Assembly (NCBI GenBank): GCA_003354055.1
Contig: PIVQ01000094.1
Span: 1-15,758, forward strand
Source of the DNA: Desulfobacteraceae bacterium
Lineage (GTDB): Bacteria; Desulfobacterota; Desulfobacteria; Desulfobacterales; Desulfobacteraceae
Reading direction: 5' to 3'
DNA length: 15,758 nucleotides
Under the pieces are notes generated by a model. That model saw nothing but the letters and a program-made list of their open reading frames with translations, was not told the origin of the DNA and did no database searches. This document shows positions 7,651 through 15,056 of the stretch, piece by piece (positions within the stretch are counted from its first letter, which is position 1; each line of letters begins with the position of its first letter). Both the position numbers and the translations under genes were made by a program.

Positions 7651-9864
7651 ATGACAGACGACATTGACCAAATCGGACTGGAAAAGTCCAAACGTAAAAA
7701 GGAAGGAATCCTTATCCTGGTTATCCTGGCTCTTGTCGGCGGGCTGACGGTTGTTGAAACACGGATTACCCCTTTTGGAACGGACTTCCCACTATCATCC
7801 ACGGTATTGATGTTTATCCTCATCAATATCAATCTATTGCTGCTGCTTACACTGCTGCTTTTAGTATTCCGCAACTTGGCCAAGCTCTACTATGAAAAAA
7901 AGAACAATATTCTGGGATCCAAGATCAAAACCCGGCTGACCGTTGCCTTTATCGTTCTGGCCCTGTTGCCCACCACCGTGCTGTTCTTTTTTTCCATCCA
8001 GTTTATCTCCACCTCCATTGCCTTCTGGTTCAATGCGCCCGTGGAAAAAACCCTGGACTCATCCCTGGCTGTGGGTCAGAAACTCTATGACTATATTGAA
8101 GAAAAAAATGCATTCTTTGCAAAGCGCGGCGCCTTTCAAATAGACTCCAGGGCCTTGCTGAAGTCTGAAAACCAGGAAAAATTGACCCGGTATACCCAGG
8201 TGATCCAACGGGCGTTCAACCGTCATGCCGTGGAGGTCTACACTCCGGATGCGAAAAGGGTCAGCCTCTCTTTGGCAAGCGAATTGGAAGCCTTGTATTT
8301 CGGTCTTTTAACCACAACGGATCTGACCCGCATCACCGGAGATAAAACCAGTCATACCGTTTACCAGACCATGGAAGCAGGGGAGTTTTTAAGAACCGTA
8401 TCCACGGTTCCATTTGGCACCTCCCCCAAAAATGCAAGGGGATTCATTGTAATCACCACCCTGGTCTCTCCCGAGCTTTCCGAGAACCTGAAATCCATTC
8501 TCAAAGGGGTGGAAGAGTACCAGCAGCTCAAACTGACCAAAAAACCGGCCCAGATTTCCTATTATATTGCCCTGACCATTGTGGCCCTGCTGGTGGTATT
8601 CTGCGCCATCTGGTTCGGGTTCCAGATGGCCAAGTCCATTACTGTTCCAATTATGAAATTTGCCGAAGGCACCCAGCGCATCACAGACGGAGATCTTGAT
8701 TACCAGATTGATTTTGAGACCGATGATGAGATCGGTACCCTGATAAAAAGCTTTAATTCGATGACCAAACAGCTGGCTGCCGGCCGGGAACAGATTGCCC
8801 TGTCCGGTGAGATGCTCAAACAGCAGAATGCTGAGCTGGAAAAAAGCCGCCAGTATATTGAAATTGTATTAAAAAACATCTCGGCCGGCGTGGTATCCAT
8901 TGACAATGAGGGTAGGATTACAACGATAAACAAATCGGCAGAATCCATGCTGGATGTTAACGGCGCCGACATTCTGGATAAAAATTTTCGGCAAATCCTG
9001 CGGGGTGAATATCTTCCGATGGCGGAAAAGATTTATGACCAGGCAGCCCAGGGTGCCCAGCATATTGAAGTCCCCATATCCGCATCCGTATCTGGCACCC
9101 CAAAACATTTTTCCCTCCATTATTCCACCCTTAAGGATGATACAAACCGGAATCTGGGTGCGGTGCTTGTGTTTGACGATGTGACCGAACTGGAAAAGGC
9201 CCAGCGCATGGTGGCCTGGCGGGAGGTGGCCCGGAGAATCGCCCATGAGGTAAAGAACCCGCTCACTCCCATTAAACTCTCTGCCCAGCGGCTTAAACGT
9301 AAATACGGAAAAGAGATCAACGATGATATTTTCACCGGTTGTGCAGATACCATTGTGGAGCATGTGGATCTGATCCGGAACCTGGTTAACCAGTTTTCCA
9401 CCTTTGCCAAATTCCCGGACACTAATTTTTCTCCGGCCCGCATTGACAATATCATACTTGAAACCGTTGCCCTGTACAGAGAGGGCCTGGAACGGGTGGA
9501 TTTCCAGACCAGTTTCAGTGACAACATCCCCACTTTAAAACTGGATCACCAGCATATGAAGCAGGCCTTTATCAACCTTGTCGACAATGCCGTCTATGCC
9601 ATGAACAATGACGGCACCATAGTGATTGACCTGTCCTATGATGCAATCTTGAAGATTGTCCGTATTGAAATTGCAGATACAGGCAAGGGGATAACCGACA
9701 AGGAAAAAACAAAATTATTCGAACCCTATTTTTCAACCAAAAAATCAGGTATGGGACTAGGACTTGCCATTGTAAACTCCATTATATCAAACCACAAGGG
9801 TGTCATCAGGGTTCAGGACAACCAGCCCCACGGGGCCAAATTCATCGTTGAACTGCCTGCATGA
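7651..9864 (+). CDS. ntrY: NtrY-like membrane sensor histidine kinase
   Basis: A 737-residue inner-membrane kinase. Likely transmembrane segments lie at about 19-35, 51-73, 95-117 and 303-324, leaving a periplasmic region of roughly 180 residues between the third and fourth. HAMP follows (about 325-378), then a PAS domain (about 402-510). HisKA contains the phosphorylated histidine in RIAHEVKNPLTP (H532). The ATPase domain has the N box (NLVDNAVYAM, 642-651), G1 (DTGKG, 676-680), F box (FEPYFSTKKSG) and G2 (GMGLGLAIV, 700-708). The layout and the HEVKNPL H-box are those of NtrY. The response regulator follows after 52 bp. The ATG at 7651 lacks a clear ribosome-binding site but gives a normal length. 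The signal is unknown; in alphaproteobacteria NtrYX affects nitrogen metabolism, redox and envelope functions. Confidence 0.9.
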   Translation: MTDDIDQIGLEKSKRKKEGILILVILALVGGLTVVETRITPFGTDFPLSSTVLMFILININLLLLLTLLLLVFRNLAKLYYEKKNNILGSKIKTRLTVAFIVLALLPTTVLFFFSIQFISTSIAFWFNAPVEKTLDSSLAVGQKLYDYIEEKNAFFAKRGAFQIDSRALLKSENQEKLTRYTQVIQRAFNRHAVEVYTPDAKRVSLSLASELEALYFGLLTTTDLTRITGDKTSHTVYQTMEAGEFLRTVSTVPFGTSPKNARGFIVITTLVSPELSENLKSILKGVEEYQQLKLTKKPAQISYYIALTIVALLVVFCAIWFGFQMAKSITVPIMKFAEGTQRITDGDLDYQIDFETDDEIGTLIKSFNSMTKQLAAGREQIALSGEMLKQQNAELEKSRQYIEIVLKNISAGVVSIDNEGRITTINKSAESMLDVNGADILDKNFRQILRGEYLPMAEKIYDQAAQGAQHIEVPISASVSGTPKHFSLHYSTLKDDTNRNLGAVLVFDDVTELEKAQRMVAWREVARRIAHEVKNPLTPIKLSAQRLKRKYGKEINDDIFTGCADTIVEHVDLIRNLVNQFSTFAKFPDTNFSPARIDNIILETVALYREGLERVDFQTSFSDNIPTLKLDHQHMKQAFINLVDNAVYAMNNDGTIVIDLSYDAILKIVRIEIADTGKGITDKEKTKLFEPYFSTKKSGMGLGLAIVNSIISNHKGVIRVQDNQPHGAKFIVELPA

Positions 9865-9916
9865 TGTACCTTATACTACCGCCCGAGAACTACATTTTAA
9901 TGAAAGGATATGACTT

Positions 9917-11263
9917 ATGTACCCGTCTGTTTTAATCGTTGATGACGAAGCCACCATCATTGACTCCCTTGAAGGAATTCTGTCCGATGACGGATTTGAG
10001 GTCATCCATGCCTATAACGGATACGAAGCCTTGAAAAAAATTGACACCCACTCTCCTGATATTGTGCTGTTGGATATCTGGATGCCGGGTATGGACGGCA
10101 TCGACACCTTAAAGGAGATAAAAAAGACAAATCCCCATCTCCCGGTTGTTATGATCACAGGCCACGGGTCAATTGAAGCTGCCGTGGATTCAACCAAATC
10201 AGGGGCCTTTGACTTCCTTGAAAAGCCACTGTCCATTGACAAAGTTATGGTCACCATCAACAATGCCCTGAACTTTCGAAAGCTGGAAGAAGAAAATATA
10301 TATCTTAGAAAAAAAGCCATTGAAAAAAACTCCATCACCGGTGCCAGTCCTGCAGTTCAAAAGTTATACGGAGAAGTCATGGCAGCTGCGCCGTCAGACG
10401 CATCCATTCTAATTTCCGGAGAAAACGGCACGGGCAAGGAAATGGTGGCAAGGACCATTCACCAGTTCAGTTCCCGCCCCGAAGGTCCGTTTATTATTAT
10501 CAACTGTGCTGCCATCCCCGAAGAGCACCTGGAATCAGAACTCTTCGGCCATGAGAAAGGAGCATTTGACCAGGCCACCTCAAAAAATAAAGGCAAATTT
10601 GAACTGGCATCCGGGGGCACCCTGTTTCTGGACGAGATCGGGGATATGAACATCAAAACCCAGGCAAAAATGCTAAGAGCATTGGAATCCAAGACTTTCC
10701 AGCGTATCGGCAGTTCAAGAACCCTTGAGATGGATGTACGGCTGATCACCTCATCCAACAAGGAACTTGCATCGGAAATCCAAAAGGGCAATTTCCGCGA
10801 GGATCTGTTTTTCCGACTCAATGTCATTCCCATCCACGTTCCGCCCTTACGGGAACGCAAAGCAGATATCCCCATGCTGGTGGATACCTTTCTTACAAAA
10901 TTATCCACTCAGTCTTCGGATCCTAAAAAAAATCTATCCAAGGAAGCCCTGGATCTTTTGGACCAATACCATTGGCAGGGCAATGTCAGAGAGTTGAAGA
11001 ATCTAGTGGAACGGCTCTCCATTATGGTCAAAGGTGAGACAATCGAAAAAGATGATATTCCCCAGCCATACAATCCTGACTTTTCAAAAGAGACTCAACC
11101 GGAACGGCGCTGGCTCTTTGCCCTGGACAATCTGGAAGAGGCAAGAATTGCCTTTGAGCAGGAATTTCTCCGCCGCAGGGTGGAACATGCAGACGGGGAT
11201 CTCAAAACTGTGGCCAAAAAAATCGGCACCACAGTGGCTTACATCAAAAAAAGAATTTCCTGA
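9917..11263 (+). CDS. ntrX: NtrX-like AAA+ response regulator with altered GAFTGA loop
   Basis: A 448-residue regulator partnered with the kinase just upstream. The receiver domain has the acidic pair D9-D10, phospho-acceptor D53 in LLDIWMPGMDG, T81 and K103 in EKPLS. The AAA+ domain carries Walker A GENGTGKE (168-175), Walker B GGTLFLDEIGD (233-243) and the arginine-finger region REDLFFRLNVIPI. The C-terminus holds a Fis-like helix-turn-helix (about 420-448, DLKTVAKKIGTTVAYIKKRI). Where sigma-54 activators have GAFTGA, this protein reads GAFDQA (215-220), which should weaken or abolish sigma-54 contact. Otherwise the ATPase residues are intact. AAGGA lies eight bases before the ATG. It may act as a sigma-70-dependent activator or repressor; that is inference. 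Confidence 0.9.
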   Translation: MYPSVLIVDDEATIIDSLEGILSDDGFEVIHAYNGYEALKKIDTHSPDIVLLDIWMPGMDGIDTLKEIKKTNPHLPVVMITGHGSIEAAVDSTKSGAFDFLEKPLSIDKVMVTINNALNFRKLEEENIYLRKKAIEKNSITGASPAVQKLYGEVMAAAPSDASILISGENGTGKEMVARTIHQFSSRPEGPFIIINCAAIPEEHLESELFGHEKGAFDQATSKNKGKFELASGGTLFLDEIGDMNIKTQAKMLRALESKTFQRIGSSRTLEMDVRLITSSNKELASEIQKGNFREDLFFRLNVIPIHVPPLRERKADIPMLVDTFLTKLSTQSSDPKKNLSKEALDLLDQYHWQGNVRELKNLVERLSIMVKGETIEKDDIPQPYNPDFSKETQPERRWLFALDNLEEARIAFEQEFLRRRVEHADGDLKTVAKKIGTTVAYIKKRIS

Positions 11264-11268
11264 ACCCT

Positions 11269-11817
11269 ATGAGAATTATCAGCGGAGATTGCAGGGGCAG
11301 AAAACTTTCCCAGATCCAGGGCCGGGATATCCGGCCCACCTCGGACCGGGTCAGGGAGGCGTTGTTCAATATTGTCGGCCCGGCCATCCGGGGCCAACGG
11401 GTATTGGATCTTTTTGCCGGCACAGGGGCTTTCGGCCTGGAAGCCCTCAGCCGGGGTGCCAAAGCGGCCATGTTTGTTGAACTGGCACAAAACTCCTGCG
11501 ATGTTATCCAAAAGAACATCGATTTGTGCCGGATGAAAACAAACGCCACCATTGTCCGCCATGATCTTGTAAACCACCCACTGCCCCCGTCTCTTGGCAG
11601 CTTTGATCTGATCTTCATTGATCCGCCTTATGAACAGGGCCATGTTGAAACCGTGCTCGGCAAAGAGGGATTTATGGATCTCTTAAATCCCGAAGGGCTG
11701 GTCATTGTTGAGCAATCTTTCAGGGAAACCCTTGTAAACCCTGTGAACAGGCTTGACATTTACCGTCAAAAAAAATACTCAAAGACATTTGTTTCCTTTT
11801 TGCGTGAATCTGCCTAA
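11269..11817 (+). CDS. rsmD: 16S rRNA (guanine-966-N2)-methyltransferase
   Basis: A 182-residue SAM-dependent enzyme that methylates G966 of 16S rRNA during small-subunit assembly. The SAM-binding motif I is DLFAGTGAFGLEALSRGA (47-64) and the catalytic N6/N2-type motif IV is DPPY (118-121). The N-terminus MRIISGDCRGRKL followed by RPTSDRVREALFN is the RsmD signature. Length matches the family (E. coli about 198). It starts five bp after ntrX and ends 30 bp before coaD; the rsmD-coaD pairing is common in bacteria. No strong ribosome-binding site is visible, so translation may be coupled to ntrX. Confidence 0.95.
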   Translation: MRIISGDCRGRKLSQIQGRDIRPTSDRVREALFNIVGPAIRGQRVLDLFAGTGAFGLEALSRGAKAAMFVELAQNSCDVIQKNIDLCRMKTNATIVRHDLVNHPLPPSLGSFDLIFIDPPYEQGHVETVLGKEGFMDLLNPEGLVIVEQSFRETLVNPVNRLDIYRQKKYSKTFVSFLRESA

Positions 11818-11847
11818 TGGATAAAGCCCACTGGATAAAGGATGAGT

Positions 11848-12351
11848 ATGACTGAGACTAAAGAGAGAATCGCGATCTACCCCGGCTCCTTCGACCCCCT
11901 GACAAACGGACATCTTGATGTACTACACCGCGCTCAGGAGATCTTTGACCGCGTAATTCTGGCTGTCCTGCACAACCCAGGTAAAAAATCCCTGTTTTCC
12001 CCTGAAGAACGGGTTGCCATGATAAAAGAAAGTATTAACGGAAATCCCCAGGTTGAAGTGGACACCTTTGACGGTCTTCTGGTGGAATATGCCCGGATGA
12101 AAGATGCAGTTGCCATAATACGAGGCATGCGGGCCATTTCAGATTTTGAAAGTGAATTCCAGATGGCCCTGATGAACCGGAAACTGAATAAAGATGTTCA
12201 ATCGGTTTTTCTCATGACCGGGCTGCGCTGGATATTTACCTCATCTTCCATTATCAAGGAGGCTGCCCAGTTCGGGGGAGATATCTCGGACATGGTGCCT
12301 GAACCGGTAAAAATAAAACTCTTGGAAAAATTTCCGAAACTTAACTGCTGA
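11848..12351 (+). CDS. coaD: Phosphopantetheine adenylyltransferase
   Basis: A 167-residue enzyme of the penultimate CoA step: ATP plus 4'-phosphopantetheine gives dephospho-CoA and pyrophosphate. The nucleotidyltransferase signature is YPGSFDPLTNGH (11-22, with the T/H-x-G-H motif), followed by IIRGMRAISDFESEFQMA (about 90-107) and TSSSIIKE (131-138), all typical of CoaD. Two ATGs lie six bases apart. AAAGG abuts the first (11842) but is six bases upstream of the second (11848), so I use the second. It sits between rsmD and the LysR gene with gaps of 30 and 16 bp. Confidence 0.96.
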   Translation: MTETKERIAIYPGSFDPLTNGHLDVLHRAQEIFDRVILAVLHNPGKKSLFSPEERVAMIKESINGNPQVEVDTFDGLLVEYARMKDAVAIIRGMRAISDFESEFQMALMNRKLNKDVQSVFLMTGLRWIFTSSSIIKEAAQFGGDISDMVPEPVKIKLLEKFPKLNC

Positions 12352-12367
12352 TATTTGAGGAGGACCT

Positions 12368-13264
12368 ATGGCTATGGACCTGTGGCAGCTCCACATTTTC
12401 GTATCTGTGGTTGAGAAAAAAAGCTTTTCAAAGGCATCAGAGGCCATTAATCTGTCTCAACCCACAGTATCCACCCATATCAAAGAGTTGGAAGAACATT
12501 TCCAATGCCGGCTTCTGGACCGCCTTGGCAAAATAACAGAACCCACCCGGTCAGGTTGTATTCTTTATGACTATGCCAAACAACTGCTTGCCCTGCGGGA
12601 TGAAACCCAGACTGCCATGCTGGATTTTCTCGGCAAAACCAAAGGAAACCTGATCATGGGCGGCAGTACCATACCTGCCGGTTATATTCTCCCAAGGATC
12701 ATGGGTGCGTTTAAGCAGACCTATCCGGACGTTTCCATTTCCCTGTCTGCCGGAGATACCAGCCAGATTACCCGTTCGGTAAAAGACGGTAGCCTGGAAC
12801 TGGGACTGGTGGGTGCCAGTACTGACGACCCGGCCATTATCCAGGAAAAACTGGTCCAAGATGAGATGAAGCTTATTGTCCCTGCAAATCACGAGTGGGC
12901 AGGCAAATCTTCCGTATCCTGTGATCAGCTGTTCAGCCAGTCGTTTATTGCAAGAGAAAGAGGCTCAGGGACCTGGCAGTCCATTCTCAACAGCATGGAC
13001 GAGGCTGGATTTAATTCACAGGATCTTGTTCCCAATATGACCATGGGTAATTCCATTTCTGTAATCCAGGGAATTGCCCATGGTGTGGGCATCTCCATTC
13101 TTTCCACCATGGCCGTGGCAGAGGAACTCCGTACTAAACGATTGTTTGCTCTGTCTGTGGAAGGACTGGACCTGACCAGGTACTTTTACCTGACCCTGTC
13201 AAAAAAACGGAGTCAATCCCCTATCTGCCAAAAATTTATCGATTTTGCCAAAAAAAACATTTGA
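12368..13264 (+). CDS. LysR-family regulator, selenium-metabolism-associated type
   Basis: A 298-residue LysR-type regulator. The N-terminal winged helix-turn-helix (about 4-63) reads LWQLHIFVSVVEKKSFSKAS and then NLSQPTVSTHIKELEEHFQCRLLDR. The effector-binding domain starts near 90 with GNLIMGGSTIPAGYILPRIM. The WQLHIF start and GGSTIPxGYxLP string are, from memory, characteristic of the LysR subgroup annotated as selenium-metabolism-associated in anaerobes; no selenium gene is in the window to support that role. AGGAGG lies four bases before this ATG; an ATG six bases on (12374) is an alternative. It is last in the lpxC operon and its TGA directly abuts the left copy of the inverted repeat. 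Confidence 0.85.
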   Translation: MAMDLWQLHIFVSVVEKKSFSKASEAINLSQPTVSTHIKELEEHFQCRLLDRLGKITEPTRSGCILYDYAKQLLALRDETQTAMLDFLGKTKGNLIMGGSTIPAGYILPRIMGAFKQTYPDVSISLSAGDTSQITRSVKDGSLELGLVGASTDDPAIIQEKLVQDEMKLIVPANHEWAGKSSVSCDQLFSQSFIARERGSGTWQSILNSMDEAGFNSQDLVPNMTMGNSISVIQGIAHGVGISILSTMAVAEELRTKRLFALSVEGLDLTRYFYLTLSKKRSQSPICQKFIDFAKKNI

Positions 13265-13265
13265 G

Positions 13266-13412
13266 CTAAGGATCGGCTCCAAAATTACTTGATCTTTTGT
13301 TTTCAAAATACCCAGTTGGGGTCTTTTATAAAAATACCCGTTTAAGGGGTTTTGGAAACAATTTTCTGCCCTTCAGGGTATTTAGATCAAGTTTTTTTGT
13401 AACGATTCCTAA
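13266..13412 (+). repeat. MITE-like repeat, left copy (147 bp)
   Basis: This copy runs from CTAAGGATCGG, one base after the lysR stop codon, to CGATTCCTAA, 20 bp before the hdrB end. It is a near-identical inverted duplicate of 15057-15181: apart from a 22-bp length difference I count only about three mismatches. The two ends of the element are imperfect inverted repeats of each other (CTAAGGATCG against TTAGGAATCG; ACTTGATC and AATACCC shared), so the whole unit is palindromic. TAA flanks GGATCG...CGATTCC on both sides, which might be a target duplication. It carries no gene. This copy contains an extra internal AAAATACCC unit (13305 and 13331) missing from the right copy. Confidence 0.88.
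13287..13398 (+). terminator. Terminator-like hairpin inside the left repeat
   Basis: ACTTGATC (13287-13294) pairs with GATCAAGT (13385-13392), and AATACCC (13307-13313) pairs with GGGTATT (13376-13382), followed by a run of seven T ending at 13398. This could end the long plus-strand transcript behind lysR. The long interior makes it weaker than a compact terminator. A shorter hairpin, CCCT-TC-AGGG, lies inside the right arm. Read from the other strand, the same palindrome could also terminate hdrCB. Confidence 0.45.
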
Positions 13413-13432
13413 GTTAGTCCAGCGGTTCCACA

Positions 13433-14287
13433 TCAGACACCGATCTGTCGATTTTTTAACACAGGTTTTGGATCTATTAAATGCCTCTTTAGCCAATCTT
13501 TGGGTGCATGCCCTTCCACTGCCAATGACAGCAGTTCGGAAAAATGAAACACGGGAATCCGGTTTTCCTTGGCGCACCGGATTTCCAGGTTCAAATGACA
13601 CATGGCACAGGCGGTGACGATGCACTCCGCTCCCGCGTTGATGGCAGAGCTCATTATCCCGTTGACCAGTTTCCCTGCAATTTCAGGGCGACTCACAGAT
13701 AAAAAAGTGCCGCAGCATCTTGAATAAAAGGGCCATTGAAGCGACTCCCCTCCCAGTGCCCCCATTGTTCTTTCAATGAGGCCGAAAAAGCTCTTTTCCT
13801 TTTTCATGCTTGGCGGTCTTGCCAGCATACATCCGTAATACGGAGCGATTTTCAAGCCGTTGAGCCGGTGACTTAATCCTCTGAACGCCCCAGATTCATC
13901 CATCTGTACCAGGAGTTCAAAAAAATGGAGCAATTCAAGATCCGGGTTAAACGCACGGCCGAACAGGTCCTCGTAGATTTTCCGCTTTTCAGGCTCCCTG
14001 TCCAATTCCATTTTTGCCTGTTTCAACCGCAGAAAACATCCGGGGCAGGCAATTAACAAAGGCTTTCCTTTCGGGGCAAGAAAAAGATTTCTGGCGGCAA
14101 GGGACAGTGCCAGATCGGAATTGATGCTGTGGGTGGAGGAAGATCCGCAGCAGTTCCAGTCCTCTAATTCCGTGAGCCGAATATCAAACCGGGTCAGGAA
14201 CCGATTTAAAGAGGCGTTATTTTCCTTGGCCGTGGTGGCAAGGGAGCATCCCGGGAAGTAGCTGAGTTCCATAGTATTAATATTCAT
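13433..14287 (-). CDS. HdrB-like protein with two CCG domains
   Basis: A 284-residue homologue of heterodisulfide reductase subunit B. It has two cysteine-rich CCG domains: C14-x31-C46C47-x33-C81-x2-C84 and C153-x37-C191C192-x34-C227-x2-C230, matching the pattern that binds non-cubane [4Fe-4S] clusters and reduces disulfides in methanogen HdrB. It starts with ATGA overlapping the hdrC stop, with GGGGAGG four bases before the ATG, so the two are translationally coupled. In sulfate reducers such pairs are thought to pass electrons to a thiol/disulfide or other acceptor, but the substrate here is unknown and no HdrA is adjacent. It is cytoplasmic, with no membrane segment. It lies inside the pair of inverted repeats. 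Confidence 0.9.
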   Translation of the reverse strand: MNINTMELSYFPGCSLATTAKENNASLNRFLTRFDIRLTELEDWNCCGSSSTHSINSDLALSLAARNLFLAPKGKPLLIACPGCFLRLKQAKMELDREPEKRKIYEDLFGRAFNPDLELLHFFELLVQMDESGAFRGLSHRLNGLKIAPYYGCMLARPPSMKKEKSFFGLIERTMGALGGESLQWPFYSRCCGTFLSVSRPEIAGKLVNGIMSSAINAGAECIVTACAMCHLNLEIRCAKENRIPVFHFSELLSLAVEGHAPKDWLKRHLIDPKPVLKNRQIGV

Positions 14288-14838
14288 ATTGCCTCCCCGG
14301 GTAAATTAAACAATGACTTGATCGCCTTTTTATCCTTCACCTTTGAGGGAAGCAGATCCAGTTTTCGCTTCGACAGCATCTTCATACCCAGATCAATGTC
14401 TGAAAACAATTGCCTTTCAGAAAGTTTATACCGCATCATGATCTCAAGTTTATGGGTACGCCCATACCGGCCGATGGAATTCACCACAGCATTGTGAAAG
14501 GTTAAGATTCCGGGTTCTGCAATTTTCACCTCTTCCTTGATAGCGACCTGACGGAGGGCATCCATCACCCCTGCAATATCAACGGCATTGGGGCACTCCA
14601 TGGAACAGGTGTTGCACCCGACACAGAGCCAGATGGTGGATGTTTTCAATACCTTTTCTTTTAAACCGAACTGAACCATCCGCAACACGACATTGGGCAT
14701 CACATCCATATCCCGAGAAAGGGGGCAGCCGCCGCTGCACGCCATACAATGCCAGCAGCGGCTCAGATTCGCCCGACTCATCGTTTCGATCCGGTTCAAA
14801 AATCCTTGATCGGGTCGTTCAAGCTTAATACGTTCCAT
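14284..14838 (-). CDS. HdrC-like iron-sulfur protein
   Basis: A 184-residue ferredoxin-type subunit matching heterodisulfide reductase subunit C in size. It has two [4Fe-4S] motifs, CWHCMACSGGCP (C28, C31, C34, C38) and CVGCNTCSMECP (C72, C75, C78, C82), followed by a helical, lysine-rich tail without cysteines. It should relay electrons from a donor to the HdrB-like partner encoded immediately downstream (ATGA overlap). GGGGAG lies just before the ATG. A perfect FNR-type box sits about 107 bp upstream, suggesting anaerobic control. The electron donor cannot be named from this window. Confidence 0.9.
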   Translation of the reverse strand: MERIKLERPDQGFLNRIETMSRANLSRCWHCMACSGGCPLSRDMDVMPNVVLRMVQFGLKEKVLKTSTIWLCVGCNTCSMECPNAVDIAGVMDALRQVAIKEEVKIAEPGILTFHNAVVNSIGRYGRTHKLEIMMRYKLSERQLFSDIDLGMKMLSKRKLDLLPSKVKDKKAIKSLFNLPGEAI

Positions 14839-14944
14839 ATCTCCCCGTAACCAATTTTACACGAGTTTAAATTTTTATCCGGCATAATTATGAACTTTTA
14901 CCGGCCATACCTGATCAGGCTAAAGGATTCATGATCTTTTTTCA

Positions 14945-14958
14945 TTGATATAGATCAA
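14945..14958 (-). promoter_or_regulatory. FNR-type box upstream of hdrCB
   Basis: TTGAT-ATAG-ATCAA is an exact match to the FNR consensus palindrome TTGAT-N4-ATCAA and is centred about 113 bp before the hdrC start codon. It is in the 344-bp gap 14839-15182, which also contains the REP-like hairpin and the right repeat copy but no gene. Downstream -10 candidates are weak: CATAAT at 14887-14892 would put the box near -71, and a TAGCCT at 14917-14922 would put it near -41. Related CRP/FNR-family proteins with the same recognition helix could also bind. Confidence 0.6.
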
Positions 14959-15009
14959 GAAAGAGACTTCAGAAAGGAGAGACATCTTTAGAGAAACAAA
15001 TGAAGGACA

Positions 15010-15042
15010 GGGACAAAGAGGGGGATACGTCCTCTTTGTCCC
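15010..15042. repeat. Perfect 12-bp inverted repeat, REP-like hairpin
   Basis: GGGACAAAGAGG (15010-15021) and CCTCTTTGTCCC (15031-15042) are perfect complements around a nine-base loop. Flanking CAG and CTG extend the stem past one bulged C. It lies 14 bp inside the right repeat copy. No T-run follows on either strand close enough to make a standard intrinsic terminator. The form resembles the hairpins of REP elements mobilised by REP-associated tyrosine transposases, but no such transposase is nearby. Confidence 0.7.
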
Positions 15043-15056
15043 CTGGAAATCAATTT

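Noticed and set aside
11842..11847. First ATG for coaD
   Set aside because: AAAGG abuts it with no spacer, whereas the second ATG at 11848 is six bases downstream of it.
13326..13625. Minus-strand open frame of 99 codons across the left repeat
   Set aside because: It overlaps hdrB in another frame and its peptide similarity to the right-side frame comes from the duplicated repeat.
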